Positions 7,545 to 16,791 of a stretch of DNA of 64,000 nucleotides are shown here, piece after piece (positions within the stretch are counted from its first letter, which is position 1; each line of letters begins with the position of its first letter). This DNA comes from Belliella filtrata. GTDB lineage: Bacteria > Bacteroidota > Bacteroidia > Cytophagales > Cyclobacteriaceae. The stretch covers positions 18,457 to 82,456 of the forward strand of contig NZ_JAKZGP010000015.1 of NCBI RefSeq assembly GCF_022549775.1. The letters run 5' to 3'. Made by a program: the position numbers and the translations under genes. Under the pieces are notes generated by a model. That model was given only the letters and a program-made list of their open reading frames with translations, searched no databases and had not been told where the DNA came from.

Positions 7545-9236
7545 TTAATTATATCCTGGATTTTGCTCCAATGCATTGTTTGAAGCTAAGATCTCCTGTC
7601 TTGGTATTGGTAACCAATAATGCCTTGGCAAGAACCTTCTACCTTGTAAAGCAATTTTTCTTTGATAAGTGAAAGTACCATCTGATGCCCTTCTGATATC
7701 AATCCCATATGCAGGTTCGTTTTCGGTATCTTCTGCAATCATCCATCTTCTGACATCATAGAACCTGTGCTCTTCAAAAGCCAGCTCAATTCTTCTCTCA
7801 TGCTGAATTCTTTCCCTCATTTGATCTTTGGAAAGTCCTGAAGGTAAAGGTGGCATTTCTACACCATTTCTAGACCTGATGCTATTGATTGCATCATAGA
7901 CAGATGCATCTGGACCATTGGCTTCGTTTCTGGCTTCAGCATAGTTGAGTAGAATCTCTGCATACCTGAAGTAAAGCCAATTTTGAGTACCCGCAACTTG
8001 CCATGGATTCTGGATAGGAAGAGATTCATCGATGAATTTTCTCATGTAATATCCCGTTCTGCTAGTATTCCAGTTGGAAGGACCATCTTGACTATCCCTT
8101 CCACCGGGAAGGAATGTTTCTACATTCCTTCCTCGATAGGGAGCTCCATTATGTAAAATGGTCTCATAGAATCTAGGGTCACGGTTTGCGTATGGATTAG
8201 CTGCATGAGTTGGGTTATCCCAATCAAATGAAGAACCATCCATCATTTCATAATCGTCTATAAGGTTTTGAAGAGGAGCATTGCCACCCCAAGCATCATA
8301 ACCATTAGGGCCATTTGCTATTTCAAGTGCAGTATGTCTCTGGTTCAAGTTATAAAATCTTGCAAAAATCACTTCTTGATGGCTTCCTGATGCAGTAAAC
8401 ATTTCACCATATCCTTCCTGATACAAAGAATATTGACCTAGATTCATCACATCTTGTGCAGCTTGTGCTGCTCTTTGCCATTGTTCAGCTGAGCCAGTAG
8501 TACCCCCATTGTATAATGGACTTGCAGCGTAAAGGAGTAATCTTGACTTCAAAGCCATTGCTGCACCTCTTGTCGCTCTACCTTCTAGCCATGATCCACT
8601 ATTTTGCAACGGAAGACCAGCGATAGCCTCATCCAACTCAGCAATTACATAATCTAAGCCTTCTTCTAAACTTGCTCTTGTAAACAAAGCTGGATTGCTA
8701 AAATCATCCCCAAGCATAGACACTTCATCCCCTCTCAAAACTACACGTCCATAGTTTCTGATCAAATCATGGTATCTGTATGCCCTAATAAACTTTAGTT
8801 CTGCTCTAAGGCGTGCTTTTCCTGATTCTGACATGGTTATGTTAGGGAGATTCACTAGCGCATAGTTACACTCTCTGATACTTCTATAGCTTCTACCCCA
8901 CAAAGTACCTGCTATACCCGTATTTTCTGGAGAAAGTAATCCTTGCTGCACTACCCAAGTATTGTCATCATTATTGTAAACTGACTCATCTGTAAGAGAA
9001 GACCAAAGAGCATATTCAAATCCTCTACCAAAACCAGGCACAGAACCATCTCCTTCTTTGTCTCCTAACCTAACGCCTAAATATCTATTGATCACATAGG
9101 CTTCAAACAATGTCGTATCCGAAAGAATAGAGGCATCCGACACCCTATCTGGTGGTACGATATCGAGAAAATCTTCATTACATCCAGCTAAAGCGATACC
9201 GATAACAAGGATGATATAGTATTTTAAATTTTTCAT
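7545..9236 (-). CDS. SusD/RagB-family glycan-binding surface lipoprotein (PUL 1)
   Basis: This 563-residue lipoprotein has its signal peptide ending in IALAGC and the usual NEDFLD start of mature SusD homologs. Domain order is SusD-like N-terminal TPR region (about 80-230) and RagB/SusD C-terminal region, ending in HYWLPIPRQEILASNNALEQNPGY, the classical last motif. SusD proteins cap the SusC transporter and bind the oligosaccharide at the cell surface. The gene follows the susC homolog by 21 bp and precedes GH30 and GH2, a canonical operon. Ligand specificity cannot be read from the sequence. The neighbouring enzymes suggest a beta-galactan. Confidence 0.93.
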   Translation of the reverse strand: MKNLKYYIILVIGIALAGCNEDFLDIVPPDRVSDASILSDTTLFEAYVINRYLGVRLGDKEGDGSVPGFGRGFEYALWSSLTDESVYNNDDNTWVVQQGLLSPENTGIAGTLWGRSYRSIRECNYALVNLPNITMSESGKARLRAELKFIRAYRYHDLIRNYGRVVLRGDEVSMLGDDFSNPALFTRASLEEGLDYVIAELDEAIAGLPLQNSGSWLEGRATRGAAMALKSRLLLYAASPLYNGGTTGSAEQWQRAAQAAQDVMNLGQYSLYQEGYGEMFTASGSHQEVIFARFYNLNQRHTALEIANGPNGYDAWGGNAPLQNLIDDYEMMDGSSFDWDNPTHAANPYANRDPRFYETILHNGAPYRGRNVETFLPGGRDSQDGPSNWNTSRTGYYMRKFIDESLPIQNPWQVAGTQNWLYFRYAEILLNYAEARNEANGPDASVYDAINSIRSRNGVEMPPLPSGLSKDQMRERIQHERRIELAFEEHRFYDVRRWMIAEDTENEPAYGIDIRRASDGTFTYQRKIALQGRRFLPRHYWLPIPRQEILASNNALEQNPGYN

Positions 9237-9257
9237 TTTGTAAATGGCTTTTCGGGT

Positions 9258-12200
9258 TTAAAACTGAATATTGACACCTAAATTTAGAATCCTCTGCTGA
9301 GGGTAGAATTGACCGCTATTGCTTGAACCTTCTGGGTCAAAGTCCTTCACCTTGGTTAATGTCAATAAGTTGAATCCATTAGCATACACTCTTAGATTTC
9401 CTACTTTATATCTTTCCAATAAGTGCTTAGGAATATTGTATCCTACTTCCAAGTTTTTCAATCTCAAGAATGAAACATCTTGAAGCCAAAAATCAGAAGG
9501 AAAAAGTCCACCACTTACAGCTGAAGAAGCTCTTTCACTAACTCTTGGGAATGTTCCATCTGGGTTAGTTGGACTCCATCTGTTGTCTGACCATGAGCTG
9601 TAGTAGTTACCTACAGTTCCAGACTCAGGAAGCACATATTGTCTTGCGCGCCCTTGACCAGAGAATAGCATCGCAAAGTCAAAATTCTTGTAAGTCGCAT
9701 TAAGGTTCAAACCAAATGTAATTTGTGGAATATTACCTAAGTTGGTCCTGTACATGTCATCAGCTGTGATTTCACCATCTCCATTGATATCTTCATAGAT
9801 CAAATCACCTAGCTGTGCTCCTGGCACATGAGGAAATTGATCAAACTGATCTTCAGAAGTGAAAATCCCAATAGCTCTATACAACAAGTAAGTATTCATT
9901 GGCCTACCTGTCAGCCTCTGATAGTCTAGTACCCCTGCAGCTTCATCCATGAAAATAATCTCATTTTTAGCAAATGTAAAGTTACCTGATGCACCAAAAG
10001 TAAAATCTTTGCCTCTGTGCGCATATCCTAAAGTGGTTTCAATACCGCGGCTTTTAACCCTTCCAATATTCTCTGAAGGAACCAAAGACTCACCCCCAAA
10101 TGGATTTACGATACCTGAAGACCATGGTATAGAAGCATTTCTAGTCGTTAAGATATTTGTTCTGTCCTCATAGAAATAGATCGCTTCAAAATTGAATTTT
10201 CTTGCGATGACTGCATTCAACCCAATATCTGTTTTATTAGCAGTTTCCCAAGTTATGTTTGGGTTCCCAAGTCTTACCAAATCGATCCCCGGTCTTACAA
10301 CATCACCAAGTACATAGCGGTTATTGAAGGCATAATTGTCAAAAAACTGGAATTGCCCCACATTGTCATTACCTAACTGGCCATGAGAAACCCTGATCTT
10401 CAAATCATCCATGAAGCCAAAGCTATCTCTAAACCAGTCTTCTTCTGATATTCTATAACCAGCTGATACAGCTGGGAAAAATCCATAACGATTACCTCTC
10501 GGGAAAATCGAAGATCCATCTACCCTAGCTTGGAATTCCAAAAGATATTTTTCGTTGTAGTTGTAGTTAAACTTACTGATAAAAGACCTTCTGGTAAAAT
10601 TATAGCTTCCTCCCCAGTTGTTGAAATCTGTCGCTGCAGAACCGCCTTGAGAAAGCTCTGGGGTCTCTGCAGTAGGAAAATTGATCCTTGCTGCACCAAA
10701 ATCCTGCTCTCTATTTTCACTTTGCTCATAACCTACAAAAGCGTCTACGAAGTGATTACCAAACTGCCTATTGAAATTCAATTTGATGTGACTTACAATC
10801 ATAGAAGTATTGGTATGTCCCTGATCCAAAGAAGGCCTTTGGTTTGGCCCACCGCCAATTACAATAGGATCAAAAGTATCCGCTGTCCTATTGTAGTTGT
10901 ACAAAGTATAAGGAACTCTGAAAGTTCTATACCTATTTGAGCTTTCATCCACTGAATAAAAACCATCTACGGAAAGCCCTTCTAGCACAGGAAGCTCATA
11001 TTTTGCTCTCAAAATCCCATTGAATACATATCTTGGGTTATCATTGGTGCCTCCCATATCCGTAGCTAGAATGGCTGGGTTAGCATTTTCGATTCCAGAT
11101 GAAGGAAGTCCATTTGGATAAAAAGCGTTTACAGTAGGGTATGCACGATAAATGGACCTAAAAATATGTCCTGCTCCTTCTGTTGGGAACATTCTATTTT
11201 CCTTTCTACCTGCCAAGCCTAATCCAACTGTCAATCGCTCATTCACTGTTGCATCAATGTTTGACCTGAAACTATATTGGTCAAATTTTGCAGCGCCATT
11301 TCTATAGAGACCATCTTGGGACAACTTACCTAAAGAAACGAAGTAGTTCACATTGTCACTTCCTCCCCTAATGCTCAAGTTATGCTGGTTTTGCAAAGCA
11401 AAATCCTGCAAAGTCTCTCGTTGCCAATTTGTGTTCGGGTAGTTAAGGGGATCAGAACCATCTCTAAAGCGCTCGATTTCTTCTTGGCTGTAGACTTGAT
11501 TCATTCCATTCTGATTGTTGTTGTAATATGCAATCTCATTTCTGATAGTAGCATAAGTAGCTGCATCAGCCAATCTTGGTAATCTAGTTGGAGAAGAGAA
11601 ACCTTGATTGTAGCTGTAAGAGATCACAGGCTTACCTGATTTACCTCTTTTGGTAGTGATGAGAATCACACCATTTGCCGCTCGGCTACCATATACGGCT
11701 GCAGAAGCATCCTTAAGCACAGAGACACTCTCAATATCATCAGGGTTCAACCTTTCCAATCCACCTATCTGACCAGGTACACCATCGATTACCACAAGGA
11801 CATCATTATTGCCTGTAGTAGCAAGACCCCTGATAGAGATGCTAGAACCATCATAACCAGGCTCACCACTTCTGTTGCTAGCAATAAGTCCAGAGAACCT
11901 ACCTGCAAGTGAATTGGAAACATTGGGCTGAGGGCTTCTTGTAAGTTCCTGACCATCTATCTGAGAGACAGATCCGGTTAGGGTCACTTTCTTTTGCTCA
12001 CCATAACCTACTACTACAACTTCACTTAGGTCATCCATATCGGACTCCATGTTTATTGTAAATTGGGTTTGAGAACCAACAGAAACTTCTTGAGTCTTGT
12101 ATCCTATAAAGGAAATCCTTAAAACAGATTGGGGGGTGACACTGGCATTGATCGTAAAGTTGCCATCAATGTCCGTCACTGCACCAGAGGTGGTGCCTTT

Positions 12201-12350
12201 GATAATTACAGATGCCCCTGGTAGCGATTCACCAGTTTCATCAAATACTTTTCCTCTTATGGTCGTCTGCTGTGCAGTAGCCATTTGGTGAAAAGTGAAA
12301 GTTAGTATCAATGCCATAAATGATACCCAGCTAGTATAAGCTTTTTTCAT
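9258..12350 (-). CDS. SusC/RagA-family TonB-dependent outer membrane transporter (PUL 1)
   Basis: This is a 1030-residue TonB-dependent receptor. A signal peptide ending in ATAQ is followed by a carboxypeptidase-regulatory-like domain (TIRGKVFDETGESLPGAS, about 30-110). The SusC signature and plug then follow (VVVGYGEQKKVTLTGSVSQ; DVLVVIDGVPG; SVLKDASAAVYGSRAANGVILITTK). A beta-barrel fills the rest and ends in an aromatic residue (LGVNIQF). It imports oligosaccharides with the downstream SusD. It is first in the minus-strand operon and diverges from the hybrid two-component regulator across 203 bp, the usual arrangement for a regulator that senses the imported sugar. Confidence 0.94.
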   Translation of the reverse strand: MKKAYTSWVSFMALILTFTFHQMATAQQTTIRGKVFDETGESLPGASVIIKGTTSGAVTDIDGNFTINASVTPQSVLRISFIGYKTQEVSVGSQTQFTINMESDMDDLSEVVVVGYGEQKKVTLTGSVSQIDGQELTRSPQPNVSNSLAGRFSGLIASNRSGEPGYDGSSISIRGLATTGNNDVLVVIDGVPGQIGGLERLNPDDIESVSVLKDASAAVYGSRAANGVILITTKRGKSGKPVISYSYNQGFSSPTRLPRLADAATYATIRNEIAYYNNNQNGMNQVYSQEEIERFRDGSDPLNYPNTNWQRETLQDFALQNQHNLSIRGGSDNVNYFVSLGKLSQDGLYRNGAAKFDQYSFRSNIDATVNERLTVGLGLAGRKENRMFPTEGAGHIFRSIYRAYPTVNAFYPNGLPSSGIENANPAILATDMGGTNDNPRYVFNGILRAKYELPVLEGLSVDGFYSVDESSNRYRTFRVPYTLYNYNRTADTFDPIVIGGGPNQRPSLDQGHTNTSMIVSHIKLNFNRQFGNHFVDAFVGYEQSENREQDFGAARINFPTAETPELSQGGSAATDFNNWGGSYNFTRRSFISKFNYNYNEKYLLEFQARVDGSSIFPRGNRYGFFPAVSAGYRISEEDWFRDSFGFMDDLKIRVSHGQLGNDNVGQFQFFDNYAFNNRYVLGDVVRPGIDLVRLGNPNITWETANKTDIGLNAVIARKFNFEAIYFYEDRTNILTTRNASIPWSSGIVNPFGGESLVPSENIGRVKSRGIETTLGYAHRGKDFTFGASGNFTFAKNEIIFMDEAAGVLDYQRLTGRPMNTYLLYRAIGIFTSEDQFDQFPHVPGAQLGDLIYEDINGDGEITADDMYRTNLGNIPQITFGLNLNATYKNFDFAMLFSGQGRARQYVLPESGTVGNYYSSWSDNRWSPTNPDGTFPRVSERASSAVSGGLFPSDFWLQDVSFLRLKNLEVGYNIPKHLLERYKVGNLRVYANGFNLLTLTKVKDFDPEGSSNSGQFYPQQRILNLGVNIQF

Positions 12351-12423
12351 CTTTCTTTTGGGTTAAATTGTTAATAAGATAAATTTGAATTGTAAGAACG
12401 AACACAGAAATTTCTCCCTGAGA

Positions 12424-12453
12424 TTGATTACAATATTCCTCATTGTACATTTG
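12424..12453 (+). promoter_or_regulatory. Bacteroidota-type promoter for the hybrid two-component gene
   Basis: TACATTTG at 12446-12453 is an exact match to the TAnnTTTG -7 element, and a TTG lies at 12424-12426, 19 bp upstream. Transcription would start roughly 95 bp before the HTCS start codon. On the minus strand, a weaker TAnnTTTG match (complement of 12507-12514) could serve susC, but I find no -33 partner for it. Confidence 0.45.
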
Positions 12454-12553
12454 TAAGTGGGGTGATAAACCGACAAAAAAAGGGGTATAAATCGTCCAAA
12501 ACCTTTCAAAACTATCAAAATCCCACATTAAAGAGGAATCTTAATAAAATATC

Positions 12554-15500
12554 ATGATGTATAAGCCTTTCATCTTTTTCTTTATATCGCTAATAGGCAG
12601 TGTACACATGGCCTTTGCACAGGATGAAAGCACTACAAGATCCAAACCTCAAAACCCCCTAAACTTCTATCTTTTAGATATGGAGCTTGGGCTTGCTCAT
12701 AATGTCATCAACAGTATCACACAAGATGAATTGGGCTATATTTGGATAGGTACCAATGAAGGTATGAGCAGATACAATGGAAGCAAATTCCAGAATTTCA
12801 AACAGAACCTAGATAATCCTGAATCTTCTCTTGCCAATAATTTTGTCCAACAAATTAAAGCTATCGGAAACAACAAACTTATGATGGCTACTGATGGTGG
12901 ACTTATCACCTATGATATTCTAAAAGAAAAATTTGATGTTTTACAACAAAAAGATGGACTTATAAGCAATAGCATCAGTGCATTTCAACATACGCCTGAA
13001 GGCAAGCTTGTCTTGGGTGGATACAGGTATGGGGTACAAGTGATTAATAAAAATGGAAAAATAGAGCATACTATTATCCACAATCCCAATAGTAAATCGG
13101 GGCTATCATCCAATCAAATCTCGTCTGTAGCCCTTCAGGGAGATTCCATCGCATGGATTGGCACTTATGATCAAGGGCTCAACAAACTGAACCTTATTAA
13201 CAAAGCGAATCATAGGATCAACCTAGGTATTTTAGGTAAAAGAGTTTCTCAAATAAATTCCCTTTATTCAGATACTGAAGGAAATATATGGATTGGAACC
13301 AATGAAGGCCTTAGGGTAATCACGCTCAAAGGTGACACTTTAGCATTGAAGGCAGGTAAGAACCAAAGGGAAGGACTTTCAGATACAGATGTTTTGTGTT
13401 TTGAAGAAGACGGTGAAGGTAATATTTGGATAGGCACTAGAAATGGGGGGTTAAATATTTTAGAAAAAGCAAGTTTTCTTAGAAAAAGCACACCGAATTT
13501 AACTTGGTATCTTCCCAAATCAGACGGAGCTAGTGTATATAACCGAACTGTATCTGCCTTGAAAAGAGATCATGACGGAAACATATGGATAGGTACAAGT
13601 ACTGGGCTTAACTTTGTCAATCCTAAAGGGGAAGCAATTACTTTGATGCAAAAAAACCCTATCGCTCACCACTCTATTTCTCATGATAGGATAGGTTCTA
13701 TTGCCACGAGTATGTTTTCCAATAGAATTTGGATTGGTACGGATGGAGGTGGACTAGACAAATACAACCCAGAGGACAGAAGTATCATTAACTTTCAGAG
13801 CAATCCTTCTAACACAAATAGTCTGACAAGTGACTATATCATTGCGCTAAAAGAAGACTCCAAAGAAAGGCTGTGGATAGGCACTTACCAAGGAGGCTTG
13901 AACAAGCTGGATGTCAAAACTGGTAAAATTAAACGGTACCTTCAAGGCCATGTTCGAGATGGTGCAGATGTTAGGGTGATTGCTGAAGATGTATTAAGCA
14001 ATATATGGGTAGGAACCAACCAAGGAGGCCTATACAAATATGATGAACAGGATGATGTATTTGAATATGTTAAAGAACTTGGCAAACTAGACATAAGAGG
14101 AATAGCATTCGATGAAAAGGGAGATCTATGGCTAGCAACCTTTGGTTCAGGAATCATACGCTACGACCCAAATAGTGGATCATCTAAATCTTATCTGACC
14201 AAAGAGCTGGCAGCGATCAATGTATACTTTGGAATAACAATTCTTCCCGATCAAGATGTGCTCATAGGAAGTCGGTATGGTGGATTGATCAGGCTAGATC
14301 CTAAAAATGAAACTTTCAAAGCATTTACTGAAGCTGATGGATTAAGCAACAATACCATCGTCAGCATGCAGACTGATGATCAAGGTCTTGTTTGGCTTGG
14401 AACAAATAATGGTATCAGCTATTACAATCCAACTACAAATCAAATTGGGCATTTGAACGCTTTTGACAATATCCAAAAAAGTGAGTTCAACATTGGGGCT
14501 GTTGCACTGAGTAGAGATGGGAATTTACTGTTTGGAGGAAACAAAGGAGTGAACATCATCCATCCGCAAAAAATCACTCAGGAATTTAATGAGCGATTGA
14601 TTTTTGAGAACCTTAAACTCTTCAATAATAAAATTTATGCGGGAGATACATTTCTAGATTCTGCAATTTCATACAAGCAAAAACTTAAATTTGACTACCT
14701 TCAAACACTCATTTCCATAGACTTTTCTCTTTTGAAATTTCCCTTTGCGCAGCAAGTCAATTACGCATACAAGCTTGAAAAATACCATGATCATTGGGTG
14801 CAAATGCAAGGTAATGGCTCAGCAAACCTGAGTAATATCCCACCTGGGAATTACACCTTGAAGGTAAAAGCAAGGATTGGAAACGATCAAGAAGTGGAAC
14901 GTCAACTGCATTTGACCATTACCCCACCATTTTGGAAAACGCCACCTGCGTACTTTTTATACTTTGTATTGATATTGATAGTGATCATCTTAAGCCTTAG
15001 GTACTATAACGATAGACTAAAACTAAAAAACTCTCTCGAGCTAGAGAGACAGCAGCGTATATTGGAGCATGATGTGAATGAAGAAAGAATAAGGTTCTTT
15101 ACAAGCTTTTCACATGAACTCAAAACACCTCTCACACTGATATTGGCGCCGATAGAAGACTTGATCGATCAAGTAAAATCAAAAGGTCAGTTATCAAAAC
15201 TATATATAGTCCAAAAAAATGCAGCGTACCTCCACCAACTGATCGGCAATCTGTTAGAGTTTCGAAAAGCTGAAACAGGCCTTAGCCAGCTAAATGTCGG
15301 AGAATATAATCTTTCGATGTATTTGGAGCAATGGGTTCAAAACTATAAACCACTTGCCAAAAAACAGCATATTGAATTATCATGTGTACTTTCAGAAAGA
15401 AACATGATGGTGAAATTTGATTTTGAAAAACTACAAATCATATTCAATAACCTGGTATCCAATGCGCTAAAATATGCTCAGAAAGATGATAAAGTTTTGA

Positions 15501-16636
15501 TTGGTCTGAACGCTGACAAGGATTATTTTCACCTTTCTGTAGCAGACTCTGGCCCAGGCATTGCCCCAGAAGAGCGCAAGCGAATATTTGAGTGGTTTTA
15601 CCAATCAGGAAATAAAAACAAAAAAAGCGGTACAGGAATCGGACTTGCCTTAGTCAAAAGCCTTACAGAACTGCATCATGGAACTGTTCAAGTGGACAGT
15701 GAACCTAAAAAAGGGACTGTATTCACAATCAGTATTCCCAAAATGCTAGAGATTTCAGCTTCAGAACTTTGGCCTTCCAATCAAAACAGTATAACAACCA
15801 ATAACATAAATGATTTTTTACTCCTAGAGGATGAACCTTATCAAGAGGTTATAGTAAATGCTGAAGAGGAAAGATCTATAGTATTACTTATTGATGATAA
15901 CACGGACATATTGTCCTACTTAGACAGTTTTCTGAAAAAGAAATATGATCTCATACATGCTCAGAATGGAGAAGAAGGTGTTGAGAAAGCTCTCAAATAC
16001 GTCCCTGATTTGATCATTTCAGACATCATGATGCCCCTCAAAGATGGTCTTGACCTTTGTTTTACCCTAAAGCAAAATGATGTCACATCACATATCCCCA
16101 TCATTTTACTATCAGCCAAAGGCAATATTGAAAGTATGCAGACAGGTTACAAAGAAGGTGCTGATGATTATATCACCAAGCCATTCAATAGCATGCTACT
16201 GCTAACAAGGGTTCAGAATTTGATCGAAAGCAGAAAAAAGTTAAGAAAGCATTTTGCTGTTCAAGAGCAAGAATCAGATGCTTCAACACTAAATGCTAAG
16301 GATCATGATCTACTCTATGTAGAGAAAAAATTCCTACATAAACTAGATCAAATCATCCTAGAACAAATCGGTAAAGAAGAGGCCCAAGTCGATAACATTG
16401 TATCCGAAATGGGCATGAGCAGAACTTCTCTTTTCAGAAAAATAAAAGCCATCACAGGATACAATATTAATGCTTACGTAAGAATGATTAAGGTAAAAAG
16501 AGCGGCTCATTTGATTTCAGAACACAAAATGCCTGTCTCTCAAGCTGCTTATGAATCAGGATTCAATGATATCAAATACTTTAGAAAGGTCTTTAAAGAA
16601 CAATTTGGTGAATTGCCTTCGAGCTATAAAAGTTAA
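12554..16636 (+). CDS. Hybrid two-component system regulator (beta-propeller sensor, kinase, receiver, AraC output)
   Basis: This single-chain sensor/regulator of 1360 residues has a signal peptide ending in AFAQ. It is followed by about a dozen Reg_prop beta-propeller repeats (recurring IWIGT.. motifs up to about residue 650), a Y_Y_Y domain near 720-790 and a transmembrane helix around 799-817. The histidine kinase has H854 in FSHELKTPL, an N-box (NLVSNALKYA) and G-boxes (DSGPGIAPEE, GTGIGLALV). The receiver has phospho-acceptor D1157 in ISDIMMP, and an AraC-type double HTH fills the last 100 residues. The periplasmic propeller binds an oligosaccharide and the AraC end activates the adjacent PUL. 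Divergence from susC and placement before a GH3 gene fit control of PUL 1. Confidence 0.94.
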   Translation: MMYKPFIFFFISLIGSVHMAFAQDESTTRSKPQNPLNFYLLDMELGLAHNVINSITQDELGYIWIGTNEGMSRYNGSKFQNFKQNLDNPESSLANNFVQQIKAIGNNKLMMATDGGLITYDILKEKFDVLQQKDGLISNSISAFQHTPEGKLVLGGYRYGVQVINKNGKIEHTIIHNPNSKSGLSSNQISSVALQGDSIAWIGTYDQGLNKLNLINKANHRINLGILGKRVSQINSLYSDTEGNIWIGTNEGLRVITLKGDTLALKAGKNQREGLSDTDVLCFEEDGEGNIWIGTRNGGLNILEKASFLRKSTPNLTWYLPKSDGASVYNRTVSALKRDHDGNIWIGTSTGLNFVNPKGEAITLMQKNPIAHHSISHDRIGSIATSMFSNRIWIGTDGGGLDKYNPEDRSIINFQSNPSNTNSLTSDYIIALKEDSKERLWIGTYQGGLNKLDVKTGKIKRYLQGHVRDGADVRVIAEDVLSNIWVGTNQGGLYKYDEQDDVFEYVKELGKLDIRGIAFDEKGDLWLATFGSGIIRYDPNSGSSKSYLTKELAAINVYFGITILPDQDVLIGSRYGGLIRLDPKNETFKAFTEADGLSNNTIVSMQTDDQGLVWLGTNNGISYYNPTTNQIGHLNAFDNIQKSEFNIGAVALSRDGNLLFGGNKGVNIIHPQKITQEFNERLIFENLKLFNNKIYAGDTFLDSAISYKQKLKFDYLQTLISIDFSLLKFPFAQQVNYAYKLEKYHDHWVQMQGNGSANLSNIPPGNYTLKVKARIGNDQEVERQLHLTITPPFWKTPPAYFLYFVLILIVIILSLRYYNDRLKLKNSLELERQQRILEHDVNEERIRFFTSFSHELKTPLTLILAPIEDLIDQVKSKGQLSKLYIVQKNAAYLHQLIGNLLEFRKAETGLSQLNVGEYNLSMYLEQWVQNYKPLAKKQHIELSCVLSERNMMVKFDFEKLQIIFNNLVSNALKYAQKDDKVLIGLNADKDYFHLSVADSGPGIAPEERKRIFEWFYQSGNKNKKSGTGIGLALVKSLTELHHGTVQVDSEPKKGTVFTISIPKMLEISASELWPSNQNSITTNNINDFLLLEDEPYQEVIVNAEEERSIVLLIDDNTDILSYLDSFLKKKYDLIHAQNGEEGVEKALKYVPDLIISDIMMPLKDGLDLCFTLKQNDVTSHIPIILLSAKGNIESMQTGYKEGADDYITKPFNSMLLLTRVQNLIESRKKLRKHFAVQEQESDASTLNAKDHDLLYVEKKFLHKLDQIILEQIGKEEAQVDNIVSEMGMSRTSLFRKIKAITGYNINAYVRMIKVKRAAHLISEHKMPVSQAAYESGFNDIKYFRKVFKEQFGELPSSYKS

Positions 16637-16791
16637 GCATTTCGTTAGATATTTAGTACTTTTGATCAACTACTAAGTCAATAACTACTGGTTTATCTTA
16701 AAATTTATGCTATTCTTGAGCAGATTTTGAGTTTCAAAAGGTCCCTATTTGCTTGGTAGTAGATCACAAACCTATCTATAAAGCCTATCTA

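Noticed and set aside
12351..12553. susC (PUL 1) promoter at the TAGTTTTG box
   Set aside because: The -7-like box is present on the minus strand, but no TTG/TTTG partner was found at the right distance. It is not listed as a promoter.
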